A stretch of 64,000 nucleotides of DNA from Deltaproteobacteria bacterium (GTDB lineage: Bacteria > Myxococcota_A > UBA796 > UBA2385), in the NCBI GenBank assembly GCA_018401435.1, contig JAGYJW010000032.1, positions 18,916 to 82,915 of the forward strand. The letters run 5' to 3'. Below the pieces are notes generated by a model. The model searched no databases, was not told the DNA's origin, and worked only from the letters and a program-made list of their open reading frames with translations. The position numbers and the translations under genes were made by a program. Positions 38,587 through 48,038 of the stretch are shown in pieces (position 1 is the stretch's first letter; the number at the start of each line of letters is the position of its first letter).

Positions 38587-40058
38587 ATGGCCGGCCTCTT
38601 CTCCATCGCCCTGCTGATCGCCCCGCAGGCCCACGCGGCCACCGACGCGGTCGAGGTGGGCTTGCAGGCCAGCACGCTGGTCGCGGCGGATACCGCCTGG
38701 GATCGCCCCGCAGAGGACCGGCTGGAGGCCTGGACCCGCCTGCTGGGTCAGGCCGCAGGCCCCGCGGGAGAGGGCCGCTGGCGCCTGGGCGTTCTGGCCG
38801 AGTACCAGCTTCGAATGGGCGTTCTGAACGAGGGCGGCGACACCGAGACCGCCTTCGAGATCCTGCCCTGGGAGTCGGGTTGGGAGGGTCCGGTGGGCCC
38901 CTTCCGACTGGCCGCCGGCCACCTGATCGAGCGCTGGGGCCGCATGGACCTGCTGCCCGTCACCGATGTGCTGGCGGGCCGGGATCTGCGCGCCGGCCTG
39001 CTCACCCCGCCCGAGCTGATGCGCCTGCCCGCTCCGCTGCTGCGCCTGCAAGCCGGCGGCGCGCGCGCCCGGGCCGAGCTGAGCCTGCTGCCCTTTGGTG
39101 CCCGAGACCGCCTGTCCATCGAAGGCACCGACAGCGCGCTCATCCGCCAGGACCAGCTCGCCGGGCTGCTGCGCGAGGCATCGGGCTGGCCCGGCGACGC
39201 CTTGACCGGCCCCCTCGCACAAGAGGCGGTGGCGGCCCTGGCCGAAGGCGTCCAACAGCTCGACGCGCCCTGCGGCAGTCGGTCTTTGCCGCCGGGGCCG
39301 AGGCCGGTCGCCCCCTGCCGGGCCTGCGCAGCGCCGATGTGGGGCTGCGCCTGGAGGCCGAGGGCCGCGGGGTGGACGTCGCGCTGGTCGGGGCCTGGAT
39401 GCGCAGCCGGCGCCCCTTGCCGCAGCTGGATCCGGGGCTGCGACGGGCCCTGCAGACCGAGACCCTGCCCGGCCTCGCCGACCAGCAGGCCCTGCTGGAC
39501 AGCCTCGCCGATCCGATCTCTGCGCGCTGGCCCCGCAGCGCCCTGGCCGGGGCCGAAGTCGCCACCACGCTGGGGCCCCTGGGCCTGCGGGTGGAGGGCC
39601 TGTGGTCATCCGACAAGGTGCTGCTGCAGCGCTGGCTGCGGGGGCAGACCCGGCCGGCGCTGGCCACCGGTCTGGGCCTGGACCGGGCCTTCGGCACGCG
39701 GCTGCAACTGCTCGTAGAGCTGCGCCACGAGCACATCTTCGACGCACCCAGCGACATGTTGCTCAGCCTGCCCGACGAGCTGCAGATCGCCGGGGGGGCC
39801 CGCCTCGCCCTGGCCGGAGAGCGGCTCTTCATCGAGCCCGGCGCCCTCGCCTCTCTCCCCTTTGGCGAGGTGGCCAGCCGCCTGGCCCTGCGCTGGCGCA
39901 TCGTGGACGCCTGGGAGCTCTCAGCGGGCGCCCTGCGGGTGGACGCGCCGCGGGTCGCCCCGCGCAGCCTGCAAGAGGCCCTGGTCTTCTCCGGGGGGCC
40001 CCTGGGCGCCCTCGCCGACACCGACAACCTGTGGATGGGCCTGCGCTGGATCCGCTGA
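38587..40058 (+). CDS. Predicted outer-membrane beta-barrel protein (frame interrupted)
   Basis: A ~490-aa protein with signal peptide AGLFSIALLIAPQAHAA. Alternating strands, a conserved WGRMDLLPVTDVLAGRD-like segment and many Arg/Leu-rich strand pairs resemble the outer-membrane partners (DUF1302-like) of LolA-like systems. At about 39267 the frame breaks (QQLD to RALRQSVFAAGAEAG). One missing base restores the protein through to RWIR at 40058. It follows the LolA-like gene, so the two probably act in one export path. Confidence 0.7.
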
Positions 40059-40097
40059 GCCCTTCGCGGCCGGGCGCCGGGGGCTTATGGGGGGCCC

Positions 40098-41918
40098 ATG
40101 TTCCACTCCCTCCGCCAGCAGCTCTTCGCCCGTCCCGCCGTCGCCGTTGACCCCCTCCTCGCCGAGCTCGCGGTGGTGCTGACGGGTTTCACCGGCACCT
40201 CCACCGCCACCTGGCCCTACCTCTCGGGCCATGTGTGGGCGCGCTTCCGGGACTGGGTGCCCCACCTGATGAAGGATGGCGCGGGCGTGCTCGACGGGGT
40301 CGATCGCCTGCTGCTGCTCTGCGGCGAATGCACCGACGACCCAGCCGCCTTGGCCAACGCCGAACGGGCCGCCTCGGTCATCCGGCAGGTGGTCTTGACC
40401 TGCTCGGTCACGGCCCCCCCCGAGCTGTGGCTGCTGCGCGGCGTGCTGTCGGCCCTGGAGCGCCGCGGCCTGCTGGACCGCTTCCGTCGGGACGAGATCG
40501 TGCACCTGGACGGCAGCGTGGGGCGGCCCGACGAGCTGCGCCCCGACCTCACCCTGCTGCTGGCTCGCGGACTGGTGGGGCGCGCTGGCCAGGGCTACCG
40601 CTGGCTGGAGCTGCCCGGCCCGCAGCGGGTCCTGCGCGAGATCACCGCCCTACCCGCCCATTGGCCCTCGGACCTGTCGGCGCGCTGGCGGGGAGCGATA
40701 TTGGGCGAAGACGGCGATCATGCGCTGCTGACCGAGGTCCTGGCCGAGATCCCGAGCCCAGCCCCGCGCACCGAGCCCGCCTGGCTGGCCAGCCCCGAAG
40801 ACCTGGAGCTGGGCTGGCGATTGGTCCCCTTCATCCTGGGTTTACGGGCCGCGAACCGCACGGGACCCCTGTTGGCCGCGCCACGGGTGGACGCCGAGGT
40901 CCTCGCTCCCCTGCCCCCGCCCCTGGCGGAGCGCGCCCTCACCCTGCTGCGGCGGGTGGGCGCCATCGACGCCGCTGGCCACTGGACCCGCACCGGCCGG
41001 CGCACCCTGTCCCGCGGCCCGGGGCCCTTTGGCATCATCGAGGCCTACCACCCCTATCTCGCCGCCTTGGACCGCATCTGGGACGAGGGGCGAGGCGCGT
41101 TCCACGTGGAACGGGGCGCCAACATCGCCGCCAGCCAGGACGCAAACCGCCGCACCTTTCAGCGCGCGAACGACGCCCTGGACGCCTTTTGCGCCGAGAC
41201 GGGCTTCCGCTATCCCCTCTTCATCGAACATGCGGTGGGCATGGGCGAGGCCACCCGCCAGCGCCACGCCCGATCGGGCGACGCCCTGATCTACGTCGGC
41301 GCTGACCTCGAAGACACCGCCATCAACGCCGCCATCGCCGAACGCGAGGCCGGCCGGCTGCCGGCGGGCATGCGCTTTGTGCGCAAGGCCGACATCGGGG
41401 CGCCGGCGGTGCTCATCGACCAGCTCCGGGCCTGGGGCCTCCAGACCCAGGGTGCCGTGATGGTGGTCGGCAACGGCTTTCACGAGGTGCGGGCCCGCGA
41501 CGACGCCCATATGGTCGCGGTCTTCGCCGCCTACCAGGCCGCCGGCATCGTGCTGCTCTTCACCGAAGAGAGCGCGCTATCGGTCGATGATCTGCTGGAG
41601 ACGGCCTGGAATACCTACCATGGGGCCTTCCGCTATGTGCACGAGCGCAGCGGCCAGGTGCTTCGCCCGGCCACGGTGAGCCTGCCCTCGGCCATGGACA
41701 CGGGCCTGCCGGCCAGCTGGACCGAATGCGCCCAACGCGCCGGCTATGTGCGGGTGGACAAGCACAGCAGCCGCAGCCGCACCATCCACCCCTACCCGCC
41801 GGCCAGCGGCAACAACCCCGCCATCAGCGTGAACCACTTCTTCGTGCCCGCCGCCATCGCCGCAGCGCTGGGCCTTCAGTCCGGCGCGCCGGCCACCCGG
41901 TCGGGCGCCCAGCCATAG
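40098..41918 (+). CDS. Large protein with methyltransferase-like C-terminal half
   Basis: A 606-aa soluble protein. The N-terminal ~300 residues are helical and Leu/Arg-rich (ELWLLRGVLSALERRGLLD). The C-terminal half has a distinctive conserved-looking block: EAYHPYLAALDRIWDEGRGA, HVERGANIAASQDANRRTF, EHAVGMGEATRQRHA, GADLEDTAINAAIAE, VVGNGFHEVRARDDAHM, LLFTEESALSVDDL and AWNTYHGAFRYVHERSGQ. I judge this as SAM-methyltransferase-like, but the SAM loop is not classical and I am unsure. The family could be tied to secondary metabolism. It overlaps the convergent mtfA end by about 40 bases. Confidence 0.6.
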   Translation: MFHSLRQQLFARPAVAVDPLLAELAVVLTGFTGTSTATWPYLSGHVWARFRDWVPHLMKDGAGVLDGVDRLLLLCGECTDDPAALANAERAASVIRQVVLTCSVTAPPELWLLRGVLSALERRGLLDRFRRDEIVHLDGSVGRPDELRPDLTLLLARGLVGRAGQGYRWLELPGPQRVLREITALPAHWPSDLSARWRGAILGEDGDHALLTEVLAEIPSPAPRTEPAWLASPEDLELGWRLVPFILGLRAANRTGPLLAAPRVDAEVLAPLPPPLAERALTLLRRVGAIDAAGHWTRTGRRTLSRGPGPFGIIEAYHPYLAALDRIWDEGRGAFHVERGANIAASQDANRRTFQRANDALDAFCAETGFRYPLFIEHAVGMGEATRQRHARSGDALIYVGADLEDTAINAAIAEREAGRLPAGMRFVRKADIGAPAVLIDQLRAWGLQTQGAVMVVGNGFHEVRARDDAHMVAVFAAYQAAGIVLLFTEESALSVDDLLETAWNTYHGAFRYVHERSGQVLRPATVSLPSAMDTGLPASWTECAQRAGYVRVDKHSSRSRTIHPYPPASGNNPAISVNHFFVPAAIAAALGLQSGAPATRSGAQP

Positions 41919-42662
41919 AGGCCTCCAGGCGCGCGAAGAGGGCGGGGCGGCGGCCCGCAGCTCGGCGGGCCGCTCGAAGAAGTGCTCACTCGCTACGGCG
42001 AAGAGCTCGGGCAAGGACACGGCGCCATAGCTGCGCAGCGGACCGGGCTCCCCCCGTCGCAGCGCACCCAGCTGCTCGCCAAAAATCTTCATCCAAGGGT
42101 CAATCTCGCGCGGGCTTCGCAGCGGCGGGATGCCATCCATGGCCCCATCCGCCAGGTCCAGGATGTGGGCGAATTCGTGCAGGGCCGTGTCGTGGCCGTC
42201 GTGGGCCCGGGACAGGCCGGCCTCGACCGCCGGCCAGGACAGCACCACCACGCCGTGGGGGTGGGCCACGCCCAGCACCTGGTCGCCGTGTTCGGGCACC
42301 ACCAGCCGATCGTAGGGGTAGACCACGATCTCGGAGATGGCGTCGTAGAGGCCCAGGCCCAAGCGCAGGGCCGGGCGCACCGCGCAGGCCGACAGGATGA
42401 CCCGCACGGCCTCGGTGATCTCGAAGCCCGCCGCCCCCACGAAGCGCTGCTCTTGGGCGAAGACCTGGACGAGCGGCTCGGCCTCGGTGCGCAGGGCCGG
42501 GCTCCACTCCCGCCAGAAGGGCACGCGCTGCCAGAGCAGGGTGGCCCAGGCCTCGGGGAAGGGCGCCGCCATCAGCCGCTCGCGGCGGAAGGACTGGGGT
42601 TCGAGGGCGGGCAGCCAGGCAAAGAGCCGCGCCAGAAGACCACTCTCGCCCTCAGCCCCCAC
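41876..42662 (-). CDS. mtfA: MtfA-like zinc peptidase (frame interrupted near C-terminus)
   Basis: A ~262-aa protein starting at GTG 42662. The MtfA (M90) core is clear: FRRERLMAAPFPEAWATLLW, CAVRPALRLGLGLYDAISEI, VVYPYDRLVVP, then the zinc motif TALHEFAHILDLADGAMDG and SLPELFAVASEHFFERPAEL. After this the present frame goes off. Nearby frames read LFARLEA and then LYGWAPDRVAGAPD with a stop at 41876, the normal family ending, so two missing bases are likely. In E. coli MtfA binds the repressor Mlc and is proteolytic; the partner here is unknown. The start overlaps the end of the hemolysin-III gene. Confidence 0.78.
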
Positions 42663-43350
42663 CGGGCCCCCACAGGACGCCCGGGACCGCCACCGCCACC
42701 AGCGCGAGGACGAGGGCGAAGTGCAGGGCGGCACCCACCAATACGAAGAGGTGCCAGACCTCGTGGTGGCCAAAGACCCCGGGCCAGGGGTTGGGGCGCT
42801 TGAGGCTATAGACCGCGGCGCCACCGGTATAGACCAGGCCGCCGGCCACCAGCAGGCTCAGCTGCGCGGCCGACAGGGCGGGGAAGATGCGGTGGGCGGG
42901 CACCACCACCACCCAGCCCATCAGCAGGTAGGTGCCCACGCTCAGCCAGGTCGGGCTCTCCAGCCAGACGAGCTTGAGCAGCACCCCGGCCAGGGCCAGC
43001 AGGCCCACGGTCACCAGCATGCCCAGCCGCCAGGCGCCATCGAGGGTGTGCAGCAGGATGGGCACATAGGTGCCCGCGATCAGCAGGAAGATGGCGGCGT
43101 GGTCCAGGCGCCGCAGCCAGCGGTTGCCCTCCTGGCCCAGGTCCAGGAAGTGGTAGGCGCTGGATGCGGCAAAGAGCAGGGCCAGGCTGCCCCCATAGAC
43201 GGCCATGCCGGCCTGCTTGACGGGATCATGCACCGACAGCACGACCAGGACGACGACACCCACCAGCGCGGCCACAAAGCCACCGAAGTGGGTCAAGGCG
43301 CTCCACGGATCCTTGAAGTAGACCGGGTGGGCGATCAGACGCTGCCACAT
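42652..43350 (-). CDS. Hemolysin III / TrhA-family membrane protein
   Basis: A 232-aa integral membrane protein with seven predicted helices, in the adiponectin-receptor/hemolysin-III superfamily. Seen: the N-terminal MWQRLIAHPVYFKDPWSALT, SSAYHFLDLGQEGNRWLRRL (an SxxxHxxx...R/D pattern), LDHAAIFLLIAGTYVPIL, GWRLGML-like third motif, and the C-terminal HHEVWHLFVLVGAALHF with paired His. These conserved Asp/His residues form a zinc site in the superfamily. Function in bacteria is unresolved (membrane-lipid homeostasis has been proposed). It overlaps mtfA by 11 bases. Confidence 0.85.
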   Translation of the reverse strand: MWQRLIAHPVYFKDPWSALTHFGGFVAALVGVVVLVVLSVHDPVKQAGMAVYGGSLALLFAASSAYHFLDLGQEGNRWLRRLDHAAIFLLIAGTYVPILLHTLDGAWRLGMLVTVGLLALAGVLLKLVWLESPTWLSVGTYLLMGWVVVVPAHRIFPALSAAQLSLLVAGGLVYTGGAAVYSLKRPNPWPGVFGHHEVWHLFVLVGAALHFALVLALVAVAVPGVLWGPGGG

Positions 43351-43513
43351 GGGCGGACCTCGGGTGCTGGGGCGCAACCCCCTATCGGCATCGGGCCCCC
43401 TTGCGCGTCGCCCTTCTGCAACAGCTCGGACACAGGGGCGGCTGGACGGGGCCGCTGGGACAGCGCCGAAGGCTCTCTGGTAGGCTCGCTTCCCCTCGCT
43501 GCGAGGTTCCCCC

Positions 43514-43758
43514 ATGCGCGCCTCCCGCGGGCGGTCGCGGGCGACAAGGACGTCTATGTAGACGGGGGCGACCTCGTGCGCCAGGCCCTCGACGCCGGCC
43601 TGGTGGACGACCTGTGCATCACCGTGGTGCCCACCCTGCTCACGGCAGGCATCCGGCTCTTCGAGGGCCTCACCCGGCGCCAGGACTTCGACGTGGTGGA
43701 GGTGCATCCCTTTGGCCGAGGCTGGATGCAGTACCGCGCGGTCGCCCGCCGGCGCTGA
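43514..43758 (+). pseudogene. RibD/dihydrofolate-reductase-like C-terminal fragment
   Basis: The frame ending at 43758 gives DKDVYVDGGDLVRQALDAGL, then DDLCITVVPTLLTAGIRLFE and GRGWMQYRAVARRR, the C-terminal ~70 residues of a RibD_C/DHFR-like reductase. A possible ATG at 43514 is in a different frame and meets a stop within 15 codons, and about 110 N-terminal residues (the NADPH-binding start) are missing. This is a remnant or heavily deleted copy between hemolysin-III and the next lipoprotein gene. Confidence 0.55.
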
Positions 43759-43784
43759 GCTGGCCCCCTTGGGCTGCCGCCCGC

Positions 43785-44957
43785 TCAATCGGCGCGGTGG
43801 GCCACCGTCGCAGCGGCGTTCACCTCGACCGAGCCATCCAGGATTCCCACCGTCTCTGCACCATCATCGCCCAGCAGCGAATGGCGGAAGAAGGCAAAGG
43901 CATAGGTGGCGGTCAGGCTCCACCCCTCGTCGCGGTCAAAGGTGGCGCAGGGCGCAAAGGTCGAGGCTTCAATGCCCAGGTTGAAGCTCTCGTGGCAGGC
44001 GCCCTCCACCGCCACCCAGGTGTAGTCCACGCCGTCCATGCGGTCGAACTCCCCCTGCGCGGTGCCATCGCTGTCGGCGTGGCGCAGGGCCATCACTGGG
44101 CTGTGCACGCTGCGCTGACCCGTGTCGCCAAAAATGGAACGGAAGCCCCCATCCAAGGTGAGCGTCGCCTGAAAGCGGACATCCGACAGAGCGCCCGAGA
44201 GAAAGACCGCCTGCTCGTCGGGGGTGCAGGTCCCCGTGGGGAACTCGCCGCTCTCGCCCGCACAGGCGGCAGCCACGGCCTCGGCATCAAAGGTGGCGCC
44301 CGCCCCCGCCCAAGCCGTGTAGGAGCCGCGGCTGTGGCCCGACAGGGCCACCGCGTCGGTGCGCAGGGGTCCGGCGAGCAGGTCGGCGCCCGCGACATGG
44401 TCCAAGGCAGCCGAGACATCTTCGGGACGCTCGATGAAATGCACGGTGGGAGAGGGCTCCGAGAAGCTCGGAAAGCCGTCCAGAAAGGTGTTGCCGACGT
44501 GGTCTGGCGCGATGACCACCCAGCCTTGCGACACCAGTCGCTCGGCCCAATAGGCGACGCCACCAGCCACGCCCCAGTGCCCATGAGAGTGCACCACCAC
44601 GGGATAGCCGCCGTCTTGTAGGGGCGGAGCGGGCGATGCCCCACCCAGGGCCAGGGGATCGGGGAAGAGCGAGGCGTAGCTGACCGATGCGCCCGTCAAG
44701 TCTTCTGTTGGATACCACACATGGACGGGGATGGTGCGCGATTCGCCCAGGGCCGTTGTATAGGTGGTCTCGGTCAACAGGTAGCCGAGGCGGTAGGGGC
44801 CCGCCTCGGTGACCGACCACTGCAGCGGATCGACGCCGCCATCCCCATCCGATGCGTCGGCGCCACCCGCACCCGTGTCTGCGGGCGCGCCCTTTTCCCC
44901 TCCGCTGCACCCGGCGCCTGCGACCAGCAAGCCAACCCACAGAATCCTCGCGCTCAT
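43785..44957 (-). CDS. Alpha/beta-hydrolase lipoprotein (PAF-acetylhydrolase/cutinase-like)
   Basis: A 390-aa protein. Lipoprotein signal LWVGLLVAGAGCSG, then a DTGAGGADASDGDGG linker. The hydrolase core has VVVHSHGHWGVAGGVAYWAE (oxyanion), VIAPDHVGNTF, the nucleophile elbow ALSGHSRGSYT (Ser in GHSRG), and a downstream VAVEGACHESFN that may carry the catalytic His. The length and GHSxG elbow resemble platelet-activating-factor acetylhydrolase-like or dienelactone hydrolases. It is coupled by ATGA overlap to the phospholipase C gene, so it may act on lipid-derived products. Confidence 0.78.
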   Translation of the reverse strand: MSARILWVGLLVAGAGCSGGEKGAPADTGAGGADASDGDGGVDPLQWSVTEAGPYRLGYLLTETTYTTALGESRTIPVHVWYPTEDLTGASVSYASLFPDPLALGGASPAPPLQDGGYPVVVHSHGHWGVAGGVAYWAERLVSQGWVVIAPDHVGNTFLDGFPSFSEPSPTVHFIERPEDVSAALDHVAGADLLAGPLRTDAVALSGHSRGSYTAWAGAGATFDAEAVAAACAGESGEFPTGTCTPDEQAVFLSGALSDVRFQATLTLDGGFRSIFGDTGQRSVHSPVMALRHADSDGTAQGEFDRMDGVDYTWVAVEGACHESFNLGIEASTFAPCATFDRDEGWSLTATYAFAFFRHSLLGDDGAETVGILDGSVEVNAAATVAHRAD

Positions 44958-46354
44958 CTCGCCTCCAGGGCGCCCGAAGCAGCCCGCTTTGCGCCGTGTC
45001 TGCGCCCCATCGCCACAAGGCCCGTCAGCAGCCCCAGCAGCGTCGTCCCGGAGCGTGCCGGGGCCGACCCCTGGCTGCAACCGCAGCCCTCGTCCGGGGG
45101 ACCCGCTGCCGGGGTGCCCAGGTCGGGAGCGGTCTCCCCCGCGCCCGAGTCCCCGTCCTCCACCGGCAGCCCATCGGTGCGGGCGACGGCGATCTCGCCC
45201 AACTCATCGCAGTCAACCGCCGTCTCTGCATCGCACTCCACCTGGAAGCGCAGCTCCCAGGCCGCTGAGCTGCTCAGCCCGTCGATGGTGGAGACCCCGG
45301 CCCGCAAGCGCGCGGTGTACCAGCCACCGGGGGCCAGGTCCTCATCCGGCATGATGCGCAGCAGGCGCGTATGACTTGGGCCCCAGCGGGAGTTGCCTTG
45401 GGTGGCGGCGACCGGGCTGCCATCCGGGCCGAGCAGCTCCACCAGTCCATCCTCGTAGGCCACACCACGCCCCAGGACAAGGGTCGCCCAGCTGTCGGCC
45501 ACACCCGCGCTGCCCCGTCGCAAGCGGCGTGGGGGCTCGGGGAAGGCATAGGCGACCAGGTCGGTTGTGTCGCGGTCGCCATGCAAGCGCGCCCACACGG
45601 CCTGCTGGTAGCGCATCGTGGGGAAGACCTCGCTGAGCAGGCTGCCCGGAATCTCGGGGTCCATATAGTGCTGACGCGTCCAAGGCAGCGCATCGGCGTA
45701 GTTGTCGCCCAGCAGCGCGGCCGTCTGAAGCCCGCCTTGGTCATTGATGTAGAATCCGGTGACGGTGCCCACCGACCGGGTGATCAGCTCCTCGGTGATG
45801 GCGGGGTCCACATCGGCATAGAGCGCCAGCAGCACATCCATGGGCAGCCAGGTCTCGGGCACGAAGCGGGCGTAGCCATCCTGCACCAGGAAGCCATCGG
45901 TCCCGGGATCGGCCTCGTCCTGGCCGGCGCCGTCGTGTTCGGCCACCTGGTAGAGAAAGAGGGAATCGAAGAGCGAGTCCTGCAAGCCATGGGAGGCCAC
46001 GCCCAAAATGAAGGCGGCCCGCTTCCTGGATTCGAGGTCGTCCCAGGGCGGCGGGTCGTTCTGCCGCATCCAGTCGATATAGTCCTCGACAAAGGGCTCC
46101 CAGTGTGCATGTTCGGAGTAGGCCCGGCTGGCGGGGTCATTGCGCGCATAGCCCGTGTCGGTAAAAACCGCGCCAAAGAGCAAGGCGTTGAAGACCTCGG
46201 GTTCCAGCAGGAAGGCCCGCAGCTCGTCGTCGGGCATATTCTCTGCGGCCCAGCCCGTGACGTGCAGGTGGCCCCACAGCCCATGGGCCCGGGCAGGCCG
46301 GGCATCCAGCAGCAGGAGCAGGGAGAGGCCGAAGGGGAGGGACAGGGAGCGCAT
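44954..46354 (-). CDS. Zinc-dependent phospholipase C-like MYXO-CTERM protein
   Basis: A 466-aa protein with signal peptide LPFGLSLLLLLDARPARA. The N-terminal third resembles the zinc-dependent phospholipase C family (Pfam 00882): HGLWGHLHVTGWAAE, LFGAVFTDTGYARND, HAHWEPFVEDYID and FILGVASHGLQDSLFD provide the His/Asp zinc ligands. A second domain (WATLVLGRGVAYEDGLV) is Ig- or lectin-like. The end, EGCGCSQGSAPARSG, then a short hydrophobic helix and RRHGAKR, is a MYXO-CTERM-like sorting tail. It probably hydrolyses phospholipids at the cell surface. Confidence 0.8.
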   Translation of the reverse strand: MRSLSLPFGLSLLLLLDARPARAHGLWGHLHVTGWAAENMPDDELRAFLLEPEVFNALLFGAVFTDTGYARNDPASRAYSEHAHWEPFVEDYIDWMRQNDPPPWDDLESRKRAAFILGVASHGLQDSLFDSLFLYQVAEHDGAGQDEADPGTDGFLVQDGYARFVPETWLPMDVLLALYADVDPAITEELITRSVGTVTGFYINDQGGLQTAALLGDNYADALPWTRQHYMDPEIPGSLLSEVFPTMRYQQAVWARLHGDRDTTDLVAYAFPEPPRRLRRGSAGVADSWATLVLGRGVAYEDGLVELLGPDGSPVAATQGNSRWGPSHTRLLRIMPDEDLAPGGWYTARLRAGVSTIDGLSSSAAWELRFQVECDAETAVDCDELGEIAVARTDGLPVEDGDSGAGETAPDLGTPAAGPPDEGCGCSQGSAPARSGTTLLGLLTGLVAMGRRHGAKRAASGALEAR

Positions 46355-46613
46355 GCCAGCAGCCTACCTGACCCGTCGCCCTTCGGCCCGCGCTCCGTCG
46401 AGGCGCAGCCCCCGGTGAAGGGGATGCGCCCGCGCAGGATGACGCCGAAGACGGGGTCGTCGCGCGGGGAAACGCCGGTCGAAGCCGGCCCCCTCCTCAC
46501 CCGATGGTCGATCGCGGGCTGCGCCCACCGAGACCTGCGCAGCCGAGACTGTTAGACTCTGGAACATCCGGCCCGAAACGGTCTTTCGACCGAACGCTCC
46601 GAGGAGATCCAGC

Positions 46614-47473
46614 ATGAGGCAGAGGCAAGCCCGCGGCGTCGCCCGCACCGGTTCAGAGCGCGACGAGCGGGCCCGCGCGGGCATCCGACGTCGCGCCCAC
46701 AGCCCCCGCCCCGCCAACGACAGCTCGAATAGCGCCCGCCTCGAGGCCATGCGTGCCGACAGCACCCCCGTCTCGGCCCCCACCGTGGGTGCAGAGGAGG
46801 ACCGGACCACCCTGCCCCCCGCGCCGGTCGAGACCCCCATCCAGGCCTCTCTTCCGCTGGGACGCGGGGGCGCGGCGGCGGCCGCCCGCCACGTCAGGAG
46901 CGGCTAATCTCTCATGGCGCAGAGCTGGACGCAGACGGCGTCTTCGGTGGACAGACCGAAGACATGGTCCGCGCCTTCCAGTTCGCCAACCAGGTCGCCG
47001 TGACGGGCGTGGTGGACGCCGTCACCGCCACCCTGCTGTTCAGCGGGACCGCCCGCGGCATCGACGCTGCGCGCCTGGAGGGTGTGCCCGGCATCGCCAT
47101 CGGCGAGTTCGAGACCTGGGACGAGGGCCAGCGCACCGGCAACACCGACGTCGTGCTGTTGGACGGCGTCCGCCTGACCGCCTGGCTGGCGCCCCACTGG
47201 GTGCGCATGCGGGACGCCGCGCAAGCCGACGGGGTCCAGCTCCGCTTCAATTCAGCACGGTCGGGATTCCGCACCTCGCAGGACCAGGCCGAGCTGTACC
47301 GGCGCTACGGCTCCCCCCGCGCCGTGCCGCCCGGCTGGTCCAACCACCAGGATGGGCACGCCATCGACCTCGTCATGACGCCCGAGGTCAAGCGCTGGAT
47401 GTCGGCGCGCGCCGGCGAGTTCGGCTTCGTGCGCCCCACCTACGAGGACTGGCACTGGGAGTACCGCGCCTGA
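46614..47473 (+). CDS. Peptidoglycan-binding / VanY-like D,D-carboxypeptidase (frame interrupted)
   Basis: An N-terminal basic, Ser/Pro-rich region (from ATG 46614) precedes a peptidoglycan-binding domain (GAELDADGVFGGQTEDMVRA) and a VanY-type peptidase. The catalytic motifs are SARSGFRTSQDQAELYRRYG, SNHQDGHAIDL and FGFVRPTYEDWHWEY (the zinc His/Asp/His and Glu residues). The frame breaks at about 46890, just before ERLISHGAELD; one missing base joins the two parts. The enzyme trims peptidoglycan stem peptides. No signal peptide is obvious, so export route is unclear. Confidence 0.8.
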
Positions 47474-47629
47474 GCCGGCGGCCGGCGCGTTGCCTCCGGT
47501 CTGGCTCGGTGCGCGCCCTCAGCCCGAATCTCCTTTGGTGGAGCGTCCAGCGCCCAGGCGCACCACCGTCCAGCCGCACGCACGCGGCCCCGCTGTCGCC
47601 AGGTGAGGCGGGCGAGGTCCGCGCTGCTT

Positions 47630-47659
47630 GAAGATGAAGCCTACCAGCGCATCTTCATC
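47630..47659. terminator. GAAGATG-type hairpin at convergent gene ends
   Basis: GAAGATGAAG (47630-47639) can pair with CATCTTC / CTTCATC (47650-47659) in two registers of 7 bases. It overlaps the stop region of the leftward small gene and follows the rightward VanY-like gene, as with the stronger hairpin at 28220. Confidence 0.4.
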
Positions 47660-48024
47660 ATGCCACCCGCGGCCCTTCGCAGGCGCTTGACCTTGATGGG
47701 GCGGTCCCAGGCCTTGGCCACGCGGGTGGGGGCCTTGGCCAGGCCCTCCAGGGTCGCGCTGGCCCCGGCGGCCCAGATGTCCACGGCCCGGCGCACCGGA
47801 CCGTCGTCGCCCTCGGCCTCGGCCTGATCGAAGGCTTCGTTCCAGGCCTCCAGGCCCTTGGCCACGGCCTTGGCCACGGCGTCGGCGCCCTTGCCGGCCG
47901 CGCGGGCAGCCCGCTGGCCATCGGCGAGGTCCTTGCTGAAGGAGCCGTTCTTGCTCGCCTTCTTGCGCTTGCCCTTCTGGATGACGGTGGCCTGGTCCCA
48001 GGCGAGGGTCAGGGGATCGGACAT
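47641..48024 (-). CDS. Small Lys/Ala-rich protein of unknown function
   Basis: A 127-aa protein with a basic N-terminal stretch (IQKGKRKKASKNGSFSKD), an Ala-rich helical middle (GKGADAVAKAVAKGLEAW) and a basic C-terminus (RPIKVKRLRRAAGG). No known domain or signal. It lies 14 bases after the next small gene and is likely co-transcribed with it. Nucleic-acid or membrane association is possible from charge but is unproven. Confidence 0.6.
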   Translation of the reverse strand: MSDPLTLAWDQATVIQKGKRKKASKNGSFSKDLADGQRAARAAGKGADAVAKAVAKGLEAWNEAFDQAEAEGDDGPVRRAVDIWAAGASATLEGLAKAPTRVAKAWDRPIKVKRLRRAAGGMMKMRW

Positions 48025-48038
48025 GGCGGACTCCGCGG

